A stretch of 20,959 nucleotides of DNA from Halieaceae bacterium (lineage in GTDB: Bacteria; Pseudomonadota; Gammaproteobacteria; Pseudomonadales; Halieaceae), in the NCBI GenBank assembly GCA_902518075.1, contig CABYEX010000023.1, positions 1-20,959 on the forward strand. The letters run 5' to 3'. The number at the start of each line of letters is the position of its first letter. Position 1 is the stretch's first letter. Below are positions 14,590 through 20,959 of the stretch, piece by piece. The notes beneath the pieces were generated by a model that had not been told where the DNA came from, ran no database searches, and saw only the letters and a program-made list of their open reading frames with translations. Position numbers and translations under genes: made by a program.

Positions 14590-15924
14590 ATGGATTCCGG
14601 GTTCATAACATTGCTACCAACCCTGCTGGTGCTGGGTCTGGCGATCTGGAGTCGTCGCACGCTTGAATCGGTGCTTGCAGGGGCTTTATTCGCCTTTTTC
14701 ATCATTGACGGGTTTAGTTTTCTCGATGCCATGGCGGAGGCGACGCTGGCTACACTGATGACCGAGGATGTGGCCTGGGTCATGCTGGTCTGCGGGTTAT
14801 ACGGCGGCTTTATCGGGTTATTGGTCAAAGGCGGGGGGTCCTATGCTTTTGGCCGGGTGGTGATGAGACGCATCGAGACCAAGCGAGGCGGCCTGCTCGC
14901 CACATGGGGTCTTGGCTTGGTGATTTTTCTGGATGACTACCTGAACTCACTAACCGTGGGTGCAACCATGAAAGCGGTGACTGATCACTTCCGAACTTCG
15001 CGCGCCATGCTCGCTTACGTCGTGGATTCCACCGCAGCGCCCCTGTGTTTGCTGGTTCCTTTATCGAGCTGGGGCGCCTATTTCGCCAGCTTGCTGGAGC
15101 AAAACGGTGTGGCTCCTGAGGGTCAGGGCCTGTCGGTGTTTATCGATACTATCCCCTACCTCTTCTACCCCATGGTTGCTTTGTTGACCGTCCCGCTGGT
15201 GGCGCTGGGGATCATTCCCCTGATCGGGGCGATGCGTCGCGCGGAGGCCCATGCCGAGAGCACGGGTGATCTCGGTATTGTCGAAGACGATGCGCTGACG
15301 GTGGAGGAGAAGGCGCGCGGCGGTATGAGTGTGTTTTTCTTCCCCATCATTGCGATGGTTTTCTTCACGGTGTTTCCTAGCATCGATTTACTGCGGGGTG
15401 TCATTGCCGGAATTCTGGTGACCTTTGTCCACTATGCGCTGGTTCGCGTCATGCCTCTGGGCGAGTTGTTCGATACCTGTATCGACGGCATCAAGTCTAT
15501 GGTGCCGGTGTTGGCGATGCTGCTGACGCTATTTGTGTTTGTGGAGGCCAACGATCGTCTTGGTCTCACGCCCTATGTCATCGACGCAGTATCACCTTTC
15601 ATGACCGCGCAGTTGTTACCGGTTATGGTGTTCGTGACCGTGTCGCTGCTTTCGTTCACCACGGGGTCCAACTGGGGCGTGATTGCTATCACCATGCCCA
15701 TCGCTTTCCCATTGGCGCAGGCCTTTGAGGTCAGCATTCCGCTAGTGATGGGGGCATTGTTCTCCGCCAGTGGCTTCGGCTCCCATGCCTGTTTTTACTC
15801 GGATTCCACTGTGCTCTCGGCGCAGGGGGCGGGTTGTCGAACCCATGAGCACGCGATCACCCAGCTACCCTATGCGTTGTTGGGCGCGGCCATCGCCGCT
15901 ATCCTCTTTATTGTGATGGCCTAA
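14590..15924 (+). CDS. NhaC-family sodium/proton antiporter
   Basis: This protein has about 444 residues and 10-12 hydrophobic segments, so it is in the inner membrane. NhaC-superfamily landmarks are present: LDDYLNSLTVGATM, then VDSTAAPLCLLVPLSSWGAYF in the first half, and SFTTGSNWGVIAITMPIAFP with FGSHACFYSDSTVLSAQGAG in the second half. The paired DST/SS-W-G and S-DST motifs are probably the ion-binding re-entrant regions. It would export sodium in exchange for protons and so maintain pH and sodium balance, as expected in saltwater. Some NhaC relatives exchange other substrates such as malate/lactate or lysine, so substrate identity is moderately certain. The start chosen is ATG 14590; a TTG at 14581 would add three residues but has no better ribosome site. 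It is divergent from the HAD/PlsC gene. Confidence 0.88.
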   Translation: MDSGFITLLPTLLVLGLAIWSRRTLESVLAGALFAFFIIDGFSFLDAMAEATLATLMTEDVAWVMLVCGLYGGFIGLLVKGGGSYAFGRVVMRRIETKRGGLLATWGLGLVIFLDDYLNSLTVGATMKAVTDHFRTSRAMLAYVVDSTAAPLCLLVPLSSWGAYFASLLEQNGVAPEGQGLSVFIDTIPYLFYPMVALLTVPLVALGIIPLIGAMRRAEAHAESTGDLGIVEDDALTVEEKARGGMSVFFFPIIAMVFFTVFPSIDLLRGVIAGILVTFVHYALVRVMPLGELFDTCIDGIKSMVPVLAMLLTLFVFVEANDRLGLTPYVIDAVSPFMTAQLLPVMVFVTVSLLSFTTGSNWGVIAITMPIAFPLAQAFEVSIPLVMGALFSASGFGSHACFYSDSTVLSAQGAGCRTHEHAITQLPYALLGAAIAAILFIVMA

Positions 15925-16046
15925 ACGCGCTGGAATGGATGACGGTATGGGATGTCAGTACCTTTGGCGAGTAATTTGAGTGATCTGCCACGGCTAGGTC
16001 GCTGCCTGTCTTGTGACGTCAAAGAAGGTTGAGAGAACAAACGAAA

Positions 16047-16793
16047 ATGAAGCGCCTGAAATCAAAGTGGCTGCGCAACCAGGTCAAACCGCTTGCGGCG
16101 TGGCGAGCCATGCGTGAGTTGCTTAAAAACCCTGACGACACCACGCAGGTGTTCCACATCATTGAAGCGCTCAAGGGCAACAGCCTGCGCGCCGCCGTGG
16201 GGCGCTTGAGGTCCAGTGATCGCGGCCACGCGCTCCTGCAAAAAAAGCCCGATATCGTCAGCAAGCTCAATGACCGGGAGTGGCTTTTAAGCCTCCCCGC
16301 CAAAAGCATCGGACGTGCCTATTATGATTTTGTACACGCCGAGGATCTCTCAGCCGACGGATTGATTGCCTCCAGTGACACGTCCGCGCGCGAAGACTTT
16401 TATCGCGTGCTATCTGATGATGAAATCTGGTTAGCCGACCGACTGCGAGACATTCACGACCTGCAGCATGTCATGACGGGCTACGGGCGGGATCCGGTGG
16501 GTGAGCTCAGCCTGCTTTCCTTCATGAAGACCCAAACCCCTAACCGCGGCATCAGCTTTATAGTGTGGATCGCCAAGTGGAAGTATCTCCGCGAGGTGCC
16601 ACAGTTTGATGTGCGATCGTTGATTCGGGAAGGTGCCCAGATAGCCCGGCAGGCGACCTGGATGGCTGAGATCGAATGGGAGGAGCGGCTTGCCGAACCA
16701 ATTGACACCGTGCGAGCGGAGCTCGGGTTCCGGCCACCTCATCAATATCAGCGCCTTCGGGAGCAAGCGCCCCAGCTCTTTTTTGCGGCGTGA
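16047..16793 (+). CDS. Coq4-family ubiquinone biosynthesis protein
   Basis: From ATG 16047 the protein has 248 residues and is mostly helical, with no signal peptide. The defining Coq4 motif H-D-x-x-H-(x11)-E is complete: H137, D138, H141 and E153 in IHDLQHVMTGYGRDPVGE. This is a metal-binding site. Eukaryotic Coq4 acts in coenzyme Q synthesis, and recent work assigns it to oxidative decarboxylation of C1 of the quinone ring. Bacterial relatives are found mainly in proteobacteria that make ubiquinone. A TTG at 16029 would add six residues, but the AAGG just before it is too close, so ATG is preferred with a GAGAGAAC stretch upstream. The gene is followed after 53 bp by an acyl-CoA dehydrogenase pair, enzymes that pass electrons to ubiquinone. 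The 120 bases before it hold nothing recognised. Confidence 0.88.
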   Translation: MKRLKSKWLRNQVKPLAAWRAMRELLKNPDDTTQVFHIIEALKGNSLRAAVGRLRSSDRGHALLQKKPDIVSKLNDREWLLSLPAKSIGRAYYDFVHAEDLSADGLIASSDTSAREDFYRVLSDDEIWLADRLRDIHDLQHVMTGYGRDPVGELSLLSFMKTQTPNRGISFIVWIAKWKYLREVPQFDVRSLIREGAQIARQATWMAEIEWEERLAEPIDTVRAELGFRPPHQYQRLREQAPQLFFAA

Positions 16794-16846
16794 AGCCGTA
16801 AGCAGGTCTGCTACTCTACGCCAAGTTTTTTAAGCGGGCGGTAGAC

Positions 16847-17962
16847 ATGAATTTTGAGTTTTCTGATGAGCAGCAATTGCTGAGAGAACAGGCGCGCGGG
16901 TTTTTGACCGAGCATTGCCCCACTTCCGCGGTGAGGGCGGTACTTGATGGTGACCAAGACTGGGACGCCTCGCTGTGGCAGAAGGTTGCCCAGATGGGAT
17001 GGACAGCCACGGTGATTCCCGAAGCCTACGGTGGTCTGGGCCTGAGTTATTACGAGCTGGCGATCATTGCTGAGGAGATGGGCCGCAGTGTGGCACCCCT
17101 GCCTTTTAGCAGCTCTGTCTATCTGGCCAGCGAGGCGATTCAGCGCTTCGGCACCGAGGCACAAAAATCAGCGTGGCTGCCCAGACTCGCCAGTGGTGAG
17201 TGTGTCGCGACCGTCGCCATGGCAGAGCGCGCGGGTCGCCTGGCGCTTGACCAGCTTGAAACCCGACGCAGCGGGTCGCAGTTGTCAGGTACGAAAGTCC
17301 CTGTTGCCGACGCCTCGGTAGCCGAGGTGGCGGTAGTGCTGGCACGGTCCGATGCCGGGCTTGAGGCTTGCCTGGTGCCGCTCGAGCAGGCTGGTGTCTC
17401 GGTGGAGCCGGTGCTGACGTTTGATACCAGCCGCGGGTACAGCACCGTGATCTTCGACGCCGCCGAGGTCGAGGTATTGGGGGATACCGTTCTCAATCCC
17501 GACGACTGGGAGAGTTTGCTCGATGGCGCCGCAGTCTTACTTGCCTGGGAGCAGCTGGGTCTGGCGGAGACCGCGCTGGCTCAGGCCCGGGACTACGCCT
17601 TGCAACGGTTCGCCTTTGGTCGCGCCATCGGCTCTTATCAGGCGATCAAGCACAAGCTAGCCAATATGTACGTGAAGAACACGCTTGCCCGCAGCAACGC
17701 CTACTTCGGCGTTTGGGCTTTGTCCGAGGGGAGCGACGAGTTGCCGCTGGCAGCCGCTACCGCGCGTGTCGCGGCGATACAGGCCTCGACCTACGCGGCT
17801 GAAGAGAATATACAAACCCATGGCGGAATGGGTTTCACCTGGGAATTTGATTGCCACTTTTATCTGCGCCGGGCGAAGCTATTGAGCTTGGCGATTGGTA
17901 GTGAGGCAGTGTGGCAAGACCGATTGGTGTCGGCCTTGGCCGCACAGAGCGCAGCAGCCTGA
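16847..17962 (+). CDS. Acyl-CoA dehydrogenase, probable non-catalytic subunit of a heteromer
   Basis: This 371-residue protein has the acyl-CoA dehydrogenase fold: an N-terminal helical region (DEQQLLREQARGFL), a middle beta region, and a C-terminal helical region with RFAFGRAIGSYQAIKHKLA (254-272) and THGGMGFTWEFDCHFYLRRA. Key catalytic features are missing. The helix-G glutamate position, aligned by the conserved LG-...-R-x-x-FG spacing of isovaleryl-CoA dehydrogenase, is A228. The MCAD Glu376 position is I350. The FAD-contact sequence T-E-P-x-x-G-S-D is replaced by MAERAGRLA (125-133). These losses and its length match beta-type subunits such as mycobacterial FadE27/FadE28, which form alpha2-beta2 enzymes with a catalytic partner. 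That partner is probably the next gene, 12 bp downstream. The substrate is unknown; bulky acyl-CoAs such as steroid side chains are known for the family. Confidence 0.85.
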   Translation: MNFEFSDEQQLLREQARGFLTEHCPTSAVRAVLDGDQDWDASLWQKVAQMGWTATVIPEAYGGLGLSYYELAIIAEEMGRSVAPLPFSSSVYLASEAIQRFGTEAQKSAWLPRLASGECVATVAMAERAGRLALDQLETRRSGSQLSGTKVPVADASVAEVAVVLARSDAGLEACLVPLEQAGVSVEPVLTFDTSRGYSTVIFDAAEVEVLGDTVLNPDDWESLLDGAAVLLAWEQLGLAETALAQARDYALQRFAFGRAIGSYQAIKHKLANMYVKNTLARSNAYFGVWALSEGSDELPLAAATARVAAIQASTYAAEENIQTHGGMGFTWEFDCHFYLRRAKLLSLAIGSEAVWQDRLVSALAAQSAAA

Positions 17963-17974
17963 AGGAGAAAGCAG

Positions 17975-19180
17975 ATGGACTTTAACGATACCCCTGAAGA
18001 AGCGCGCTTCCGCGAAGAAGCCTCCGCCTGGCTTGCCGAGAATGCGCCAACTGATGACACCTTTCGGGCGCTATCCCCGCTGGAGCAGGCGAAGGTCTGG
18101 CAAAAAAGAAAATACGATGCCGGTTGGGCTTGTATCGGCTGGGCGCCTGAATTCGGCGGCCGCGGCGCCTCCGCAATCGAAGAGGTGATTTGGCGTCAGG
18201 AGGAAAGCCAGCACGACCTGCCGGCCAACTTCTTCCTGATCGGACAGGGCATGATTGGACCAACGCTCATGGCCTGGGCGAGTGATGAGGACAAAGCCCG
18301 CTTCCTGCCGCCGCTGGCCAGCGGAGAGGAAGTCTGGTGTCAACTGTTCTCGGAACCTGCTGGAGGCTCGGACCTCGCCGCGTTGCGAACCCGCGCTGAG
18401 CGCGATGGGGACGACTGGGTGATCAATGGGCAAAAGATTTGGACTTCAGGTGCCCATTACTCTGATTACGGCGTGATCGTGGTGCGCACCGACCCCACCG
18501 TGCCGAAGCACAAAGGGCTCAGCTATTTTTATGTCGACATGGAGGCGCCGGGTGTCGAGATCAAGCCAATCAAGCAGCTGACGGGAGATTCGGACTTTAA
18601 CGAAGTGTACTTCACCGACGTCACGGTTTCGGATAGTCAACGCTTAGGTGAGGTTGGCCAGGGCTGGCAGGTGTCGCTCACCACGCTTATGAATGAGCGC
18701 GCCGCGATTGGGGGTAGTTTTGGCCAGATGGATGTGTCGCTGGCCATGTGCGTGGCGGCGGAGGTCGAGATTGATGGTCGACCGGCTCTAGAGGACGCGG
18801 CGGTTCGCGCCCGGATTGCAGACTGGCATGTGCAGGAAGCCGGGCTGAAGTACACCGGCTACCGATCGCTGACGGCGCTGTCGCGGGGAGCCTTGCCGGG
18901 ACCGGAGAACTCCATTGGTAAGCTCGTCGGTGCGCCCAAAATGCAGGCGATGTCGTCATACCTGATGGATCTTTTGGATGCTAGTGGCGCCGTTGCAGAT
19001 GAGGTGTTGGCGGCCAAAGCCGGCATCATCCAGCGGGCTTATATGGGGGCGCCGGGTCTGCGCATTGCCGGGGGCACTGACGAAATCATGGCGAATATTA
19101 TTGCCGAGCGGGTACTGGGTTTACCTCAGGAGCCCCGGCTTGATAAGGGCATTCCTTTCAACCAGGTGCCGACCGGGTAG
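17975..19180 (+). CDS. Acyl-CoA dehydrogenase, probable catalytic subunit of a heteromer
   Basis: This 401-residue protein has an intact FAD/substrate motif LFSEPAGGSDLAALRTRA (124-141) and INGQKIWTSGAH (150-161). A helix-G glutamate is present (E241 in LMNERAAIGG), the catalytic base position in isovaleryl- and long-chain-type enzymes and in mycobacterial FadE26/FadE29-like subunits. At the MCAD Glu376 position the sequence is IAGGTDEIM, with glycine in place of glutamate. The tail NIIAERVLGLPQEPR is typical of this subgroup. AAGGAG lies directly upstream of the ATG, in the 12-bp gap from the first dehydrogenase, so both subunits should be made together. The enzyme would introduce an alpha,beta double bond into an acyl-CoA and pass electrons to ETF. 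Confidence 0.9.
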   Translation: MDFNDTPEEARFREEASAWLAENAPTDDTFRALSPLEQAKVWQKRKYDAGWACIGWAPEFGGRGASAIEEVIWRQEESQHDLPANFFLIGQGMIGPTLMAWASDEDKARFLPPLASGEEVWCQLFSEPAGGSDLAALRTRAERDGDDWVINGQKIWTSGAHYSDYGVIVVRTDPTVPKHKGLSYFYVDMEAPGVEIKPIKQLTGDSDFNEVYFTDVTVSDSQRLGEVGQGWQVSLTTLMNERAAIGGSFGQMDVSLAMCVAAEVEIDGRPALEDAAVRARIADWHVQEAGLKYTGYRSLTALSRGALPGPENSIGKLVGAPKMQAMSSYLMDLLDASGAVADEVLAAKAGIIQRAYMGAPGLRIAGGTDEIMANIIAERVLGLPQEPRLDKGIPFNQVPTG

Positions 19181-19223
19181 CTGGTTCCGGTTGAGTAAGC
19201 TCGCAGGGGTGCACACTCCGCCT

Positions 19224-20339
19224 ATGAGTCAGGAGACGACCACCCAGTTGCCCGGGCTGTCGACGGGACATGACGTGCTGGCTGAAGACGGTGAGGCATT
19301 TAGCGCAGCAGAAGTCGACCAGCACTCCGCATCCCGCATGCCAAGGGTGCTAATGCTATTTCCCTGGGCGCTGGCGGGGGCTGTCTTGGTCTCCGCTCTC
19401 TTCGGTCACGGCACCGACCTCTCCAATAAGCTTGCTGGTGGCTGGTTCGCCGTGTTCTCGTTTTTGTTGCTGGCCTGGCCACGGATGAATCTGTTCTGGC
19501 ACCGCGGTATCGCGGTGGCCATCCTCTTGCTCATCGTGACCAGATGGTCGATGTCATGGCTCTATGCCGAGCAGGCCGACGCCATCATTGGCGTCATGAT
19601 TGGCCTCCTTTATACGCCTGTAGTGATCACTATTATTACGCTGCTTTGGGGGCGACTCAGTTTGTACATTGGCGCGGGCACCGGTTTGGTCATGGGGTTT
19701 GTCGCTTACGTGGGCAGCTCCAGAGAGGCGCTGGCTGGCGCTTATCTCAATGACTGGCGCATTGCCCCGCTGATCCTCGGTGTCTACGGTGTGTTCTCCT
19801 GGCTTCTGAACATTTGGGTACGAGAGCGCGGTGAACTTCGTGAGGCGGTGGAGCGTGTGGACAGACTGCGCAAAGCGGCTGACACTGACACCTTGACCGG
19901 TATTGCCAACCGACGGGTCGCAGAGCGCGCGCTTAATCTGTTTGCCACCGGGCAGCGCCGCTACGCGGTGATGATGATCGATATCGACCATTTCAAGGCA
20001 ATTAATGACCAGCACGGCCATGACACGGGAGACCGGATACTGCAGAGAATTGCCGAAATCCTGAAGGCCCGCATGAGGGTGCAGGATACGGTGGCCCGAT
20101 GGGGTGGAGAAGAATTTCTGGTGATCGTGGAGAGTGTGACACGCGAAGAGTCGGCCGCGATCGCAGAGTCCTTGCGCAATATGGTCGAGCAGGGCACAGG
20201 AGAGATCTTGAAGACCACGATCAGTATCGGTGTTGTCCATAGCGACTCGGGTCAGAGCGCAGATCAGATCTTGACGCGAGCCGACGAAGGCCTTTACGCC
20301 GCCAAAAAATCGGGTCGTAACAAGGTGGTGACGGTCTGA
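19224..20339 (+). CDS. Membrane-bound diguanylate cyclase (GGDEF)
   Basis: From ATG 19224 the protein has 371 residues. After a polar N-terminus of about 40 residues come six probable membrane helices (about residues 42-200), a short coiled-coil linker (RERGELREAVERVDRLRKAA), then a GGDEF domain. It contains DTLTGIANRR, the metal site IDIDHFKAIND (D253), and the active-site signature GGEEF (294-298). An inhibitory I-site RxxD (RVQD, 285-288) lies five residues before it. It should make c-di-GMP with product inhibition; the membrane part is an unidentified sensor. The frame is open upstream into the dehydrogenase gene, but that part overlaps a clear gene and is ignored. In-frame TTG 19191 and GTG 19209 are alternative starts; no ribosome site is strong. 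It begins 43 bp after the dehydrogenase and may be co-transcribed. Confidence 0.9.
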   Translation: MSQETTTQLPGLSTGHDVLAEDGEAFSAAEVDQHSASRMPRVLMLFPWALAGAVLVSALFGHGTDLSNKLAGGWFAVFSFLLLAWPRMNLFWHRGIAVAILLLIVTRWSMSWLYAEQADAIIGVMIGLLYTPVVITIITLLWGRLSLYIGAGTGLVMGFVAYVGSSREALAGAYLNDWRIAPLILGVYGVFSWLLNIWVRERGELREAVERVDRLRKAADTDTLTGIANRRVAERALNLFATGQRRYAVMMIDIDHFKAINDQHGHDTGDRILQRIAEILKARMRVQDTVARWGGEEFLVIVESVTREESAAIAESLRNMVEQGTGEILKTTISIGVVHSDSGQSADQILTRADEGLYAAKKSGRNKVVTV

Positions 20340-20354
20340 CACGGGATTAGATTG

Positions 20355-20813
20355 TCAGTTAGCCAGATTCAGACTGAATTTCAGAAAGACCTCATCAAGT
20401 TCGTAGCCCAGATCCCGGTATAGCGCCTGACCTGGATAGTTATCTCGTGCAGTTTCGAGGTCCAGCCGTGCCGCACCTTGCGCTGTGGCCCACTCACTGG
20501 CTGCGTTCATCAAGGCGCGCGCGATGCCCTGTCTTCGCGCGGACGGGGCTACGAACAGGTCATACAGCACGAAGTACTCAACAAGGTCTACGGAGCAGAG
20601 CGCTGGATACAGCTGCGCTAACCCAACCAGTTGGTGGCCATCATCTGCGGCGAAGATCGTTGAGCGCCCCCGCTCAAAATTTTCCGCAATCCAGTTTTTC
20701 GCAGCGCTCAGATCCGGCGGGCATTCATAGAATTGCCGGTACTGATCAAAAAGGTCAGCGAGCTGATCAAGATCACTGCTCTCTGCAAGTCGAACGGTAA
20801 GAGCGGCGTTCAT
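20355..20813 (-). CDS. GNAT-family N-acetyltransferase
   Basis: This 152-residue protein has the GNAT fold in full: an N-terminal beta-strand and helix (LTVRLAESSDLDQLADLFDQY), motif A LYDLFVAPSARRQGIARAL with the acetyl-CoA loop R-R-Q-G-I-A, and the C-terminal motif B (ARDNYPGQALYRDLGYELDE). It transfers an acetyl group from acetyl-CoA to an amine; the acceptor cannot be predicted from sequence. The ATG at 20813 is preferred because AAGGA lies seven bases upstream. An ATG at 20828 would add five residues but has a poor ribosome site. A weak promoter candidate also fits the shorter form. The gene is monocistronic as far as visible and convergent with the diguanylate cyclase gene, 15 bp apart. 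Confidence 0.88.
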   Translation of the reverse strand: MNAALTVRLAESSDLDQLADLFDQYRQFYECPPDLSAAKNWIAENFERGRSTIFAADDGHQLVGLAQLYPALCSVDLVEYFVLYDLFVAPSARRQGIARALMNAASEWATAQGAARLDLETARDNYPGQALYRDLGYELDEVFLKFSLNLAN

Positions 20814-20820
20814 GGCGATG

Positions 20821-20825
20821 TCCTT
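20821..20825 (-). promoter_or_regulatory. Ribosome-binding site that selects the GNAT start
   Basis: The minus strand reads AAGGA, seven bases (CATCGCC), then ATG at 20813. The upstream ATG at 20828 partly overlaps this site. Confidence 0.55.
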
Positions 20826-20842
20826 CATGATCCAATAACATC

Positions 20843-20870
20843 AATCTACCGGCTATACGCGGATTTGCAA
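20843..20870 (-). promoter_or_regulatory. Candidate sigma-70 promoter of the GNAT gene
   Basis: On the minus strand TTGCAA (20870-20865) and TAGATT (20848-20843) are 16 bases apart, each matching four of six consensus positions. Transcription would begin near 20836, which suits translation from 20813 better than from 20828. The remaining bases to 20959 hold nothing else that can be supported. Confidence 0.3.
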
Positions 20871-20959
20871 AAACCGCTGTTTGGCGCGGCACAAGCAAAG
20901 CACCCTACAGACCCGATAATCCAAATGGAGCTGGTTTAGCAAAATGAGGCGATTCGAGT

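Noticed and set aside
18978..19223. In-frame upstream extension of the diguanylate cyclase (82 extra residues)
   Set aside because: It lies inside the well-supported acyl-CoA dehydrogenase gene in another frame and has no membrane or domain signal. The sequence from ATG 19224 gives a normal protein.
19554..20342. Open frame of 262 codons on the minus strand opposite the GGDEF gene
   Set aside because: It is antisense to a domain with clear catalytic motifs, and its translation shows no family features.
20829..20959. A new gene starting near the right edge (ATG at 20944)
   Set aside because: Only a few codons are visible, and the nearest GGAG is too far upstream to support a start.

Overview
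The window reads as chromosomal DNA of an aerobic, heterotrophic, probably marine gammaproteobacterium. The gene set resembles that of the OM60/NOR5 (Halieaceae-like) group, but this is inferred from gene content and not proven. The evidence is a long TonB-dependent receptor, a TPR-sulfotransferase, branched-chain and acyl-CoA catabolism, a ubiquinone-type Coq4 protein, a BCCT osmolyte carrier, an NhaC sodium/proton antiporter and dense packing of genes. Fourteen protein-coding genes are supported. No rRNA, tRNA, CRISPR array, insertion sequence or prophage was seen, and no gene-free stretch reaches 300 bases.

Layout. (1) 1-1443, + strand: the end of a 3-hydroxyisobutyryl-CoA hydrolase gene and a complete 3-hydroxyisobutyrate dehydrogenase gene, two consecutive valine-degradation steps with coupled translation. 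(2) 1460-6292, - strand: a TonB-dependent receptor followed by a cytoplasmic TPR-sulfotransferase. A strong intrinsic terminator sits between them, directly against the ribosome-binding site of the sulfotransferase. (3) 6293-6483: a divergent control region with a tandem 28-bp repeat, each copy carrying a 20-bp near-palindrome, plus two further palindromes. (4) 6484-8466, +: a BCCT carrier with a long BetT-like tail. (5) 14453-8487, -: a tight glycerolipid operon (HAD-IB/PlsC fusion, PlsB, GpsA), then an M48 lipoprotein metallopeptidase. (6) 14590-15924, +: an NhaC-family antiporter. (7) 16047-20339, +: Coq4, two dissimilar acyl-CoA dehydrogenase subunits and a membrane diguanylate cyclase. 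(8) 20813-20355, -: a GNAT acetyltransferase.

How the genes may work together. GpsA makes sn-glycerol-3-phosphate, PlsB adds the first acyl chain and the PlsC domain adds the second, so one transcript could make phosphatidate from dihydroxyacetone phosphate. The fused HAD domain adds a possible phosphatase step. The two acyl-CoA dehydrogenases look like a catalytic and a non-catalytic subunit of a heteromeric enzyme; the first lacks the catalytic glutamate at both known positions. Their electrons would reach ubiquinone through ETF, which fits the neighbouring Coq4. The receptor/sulfotransferase pair is the best candidate for an undescribed system. It has its own regulatory repeats, an internal terminator, lower GC in sampled stretches, and a receptor segment with 13 tyrosines in 47 residues next to an enzyme that transfers sulfate.
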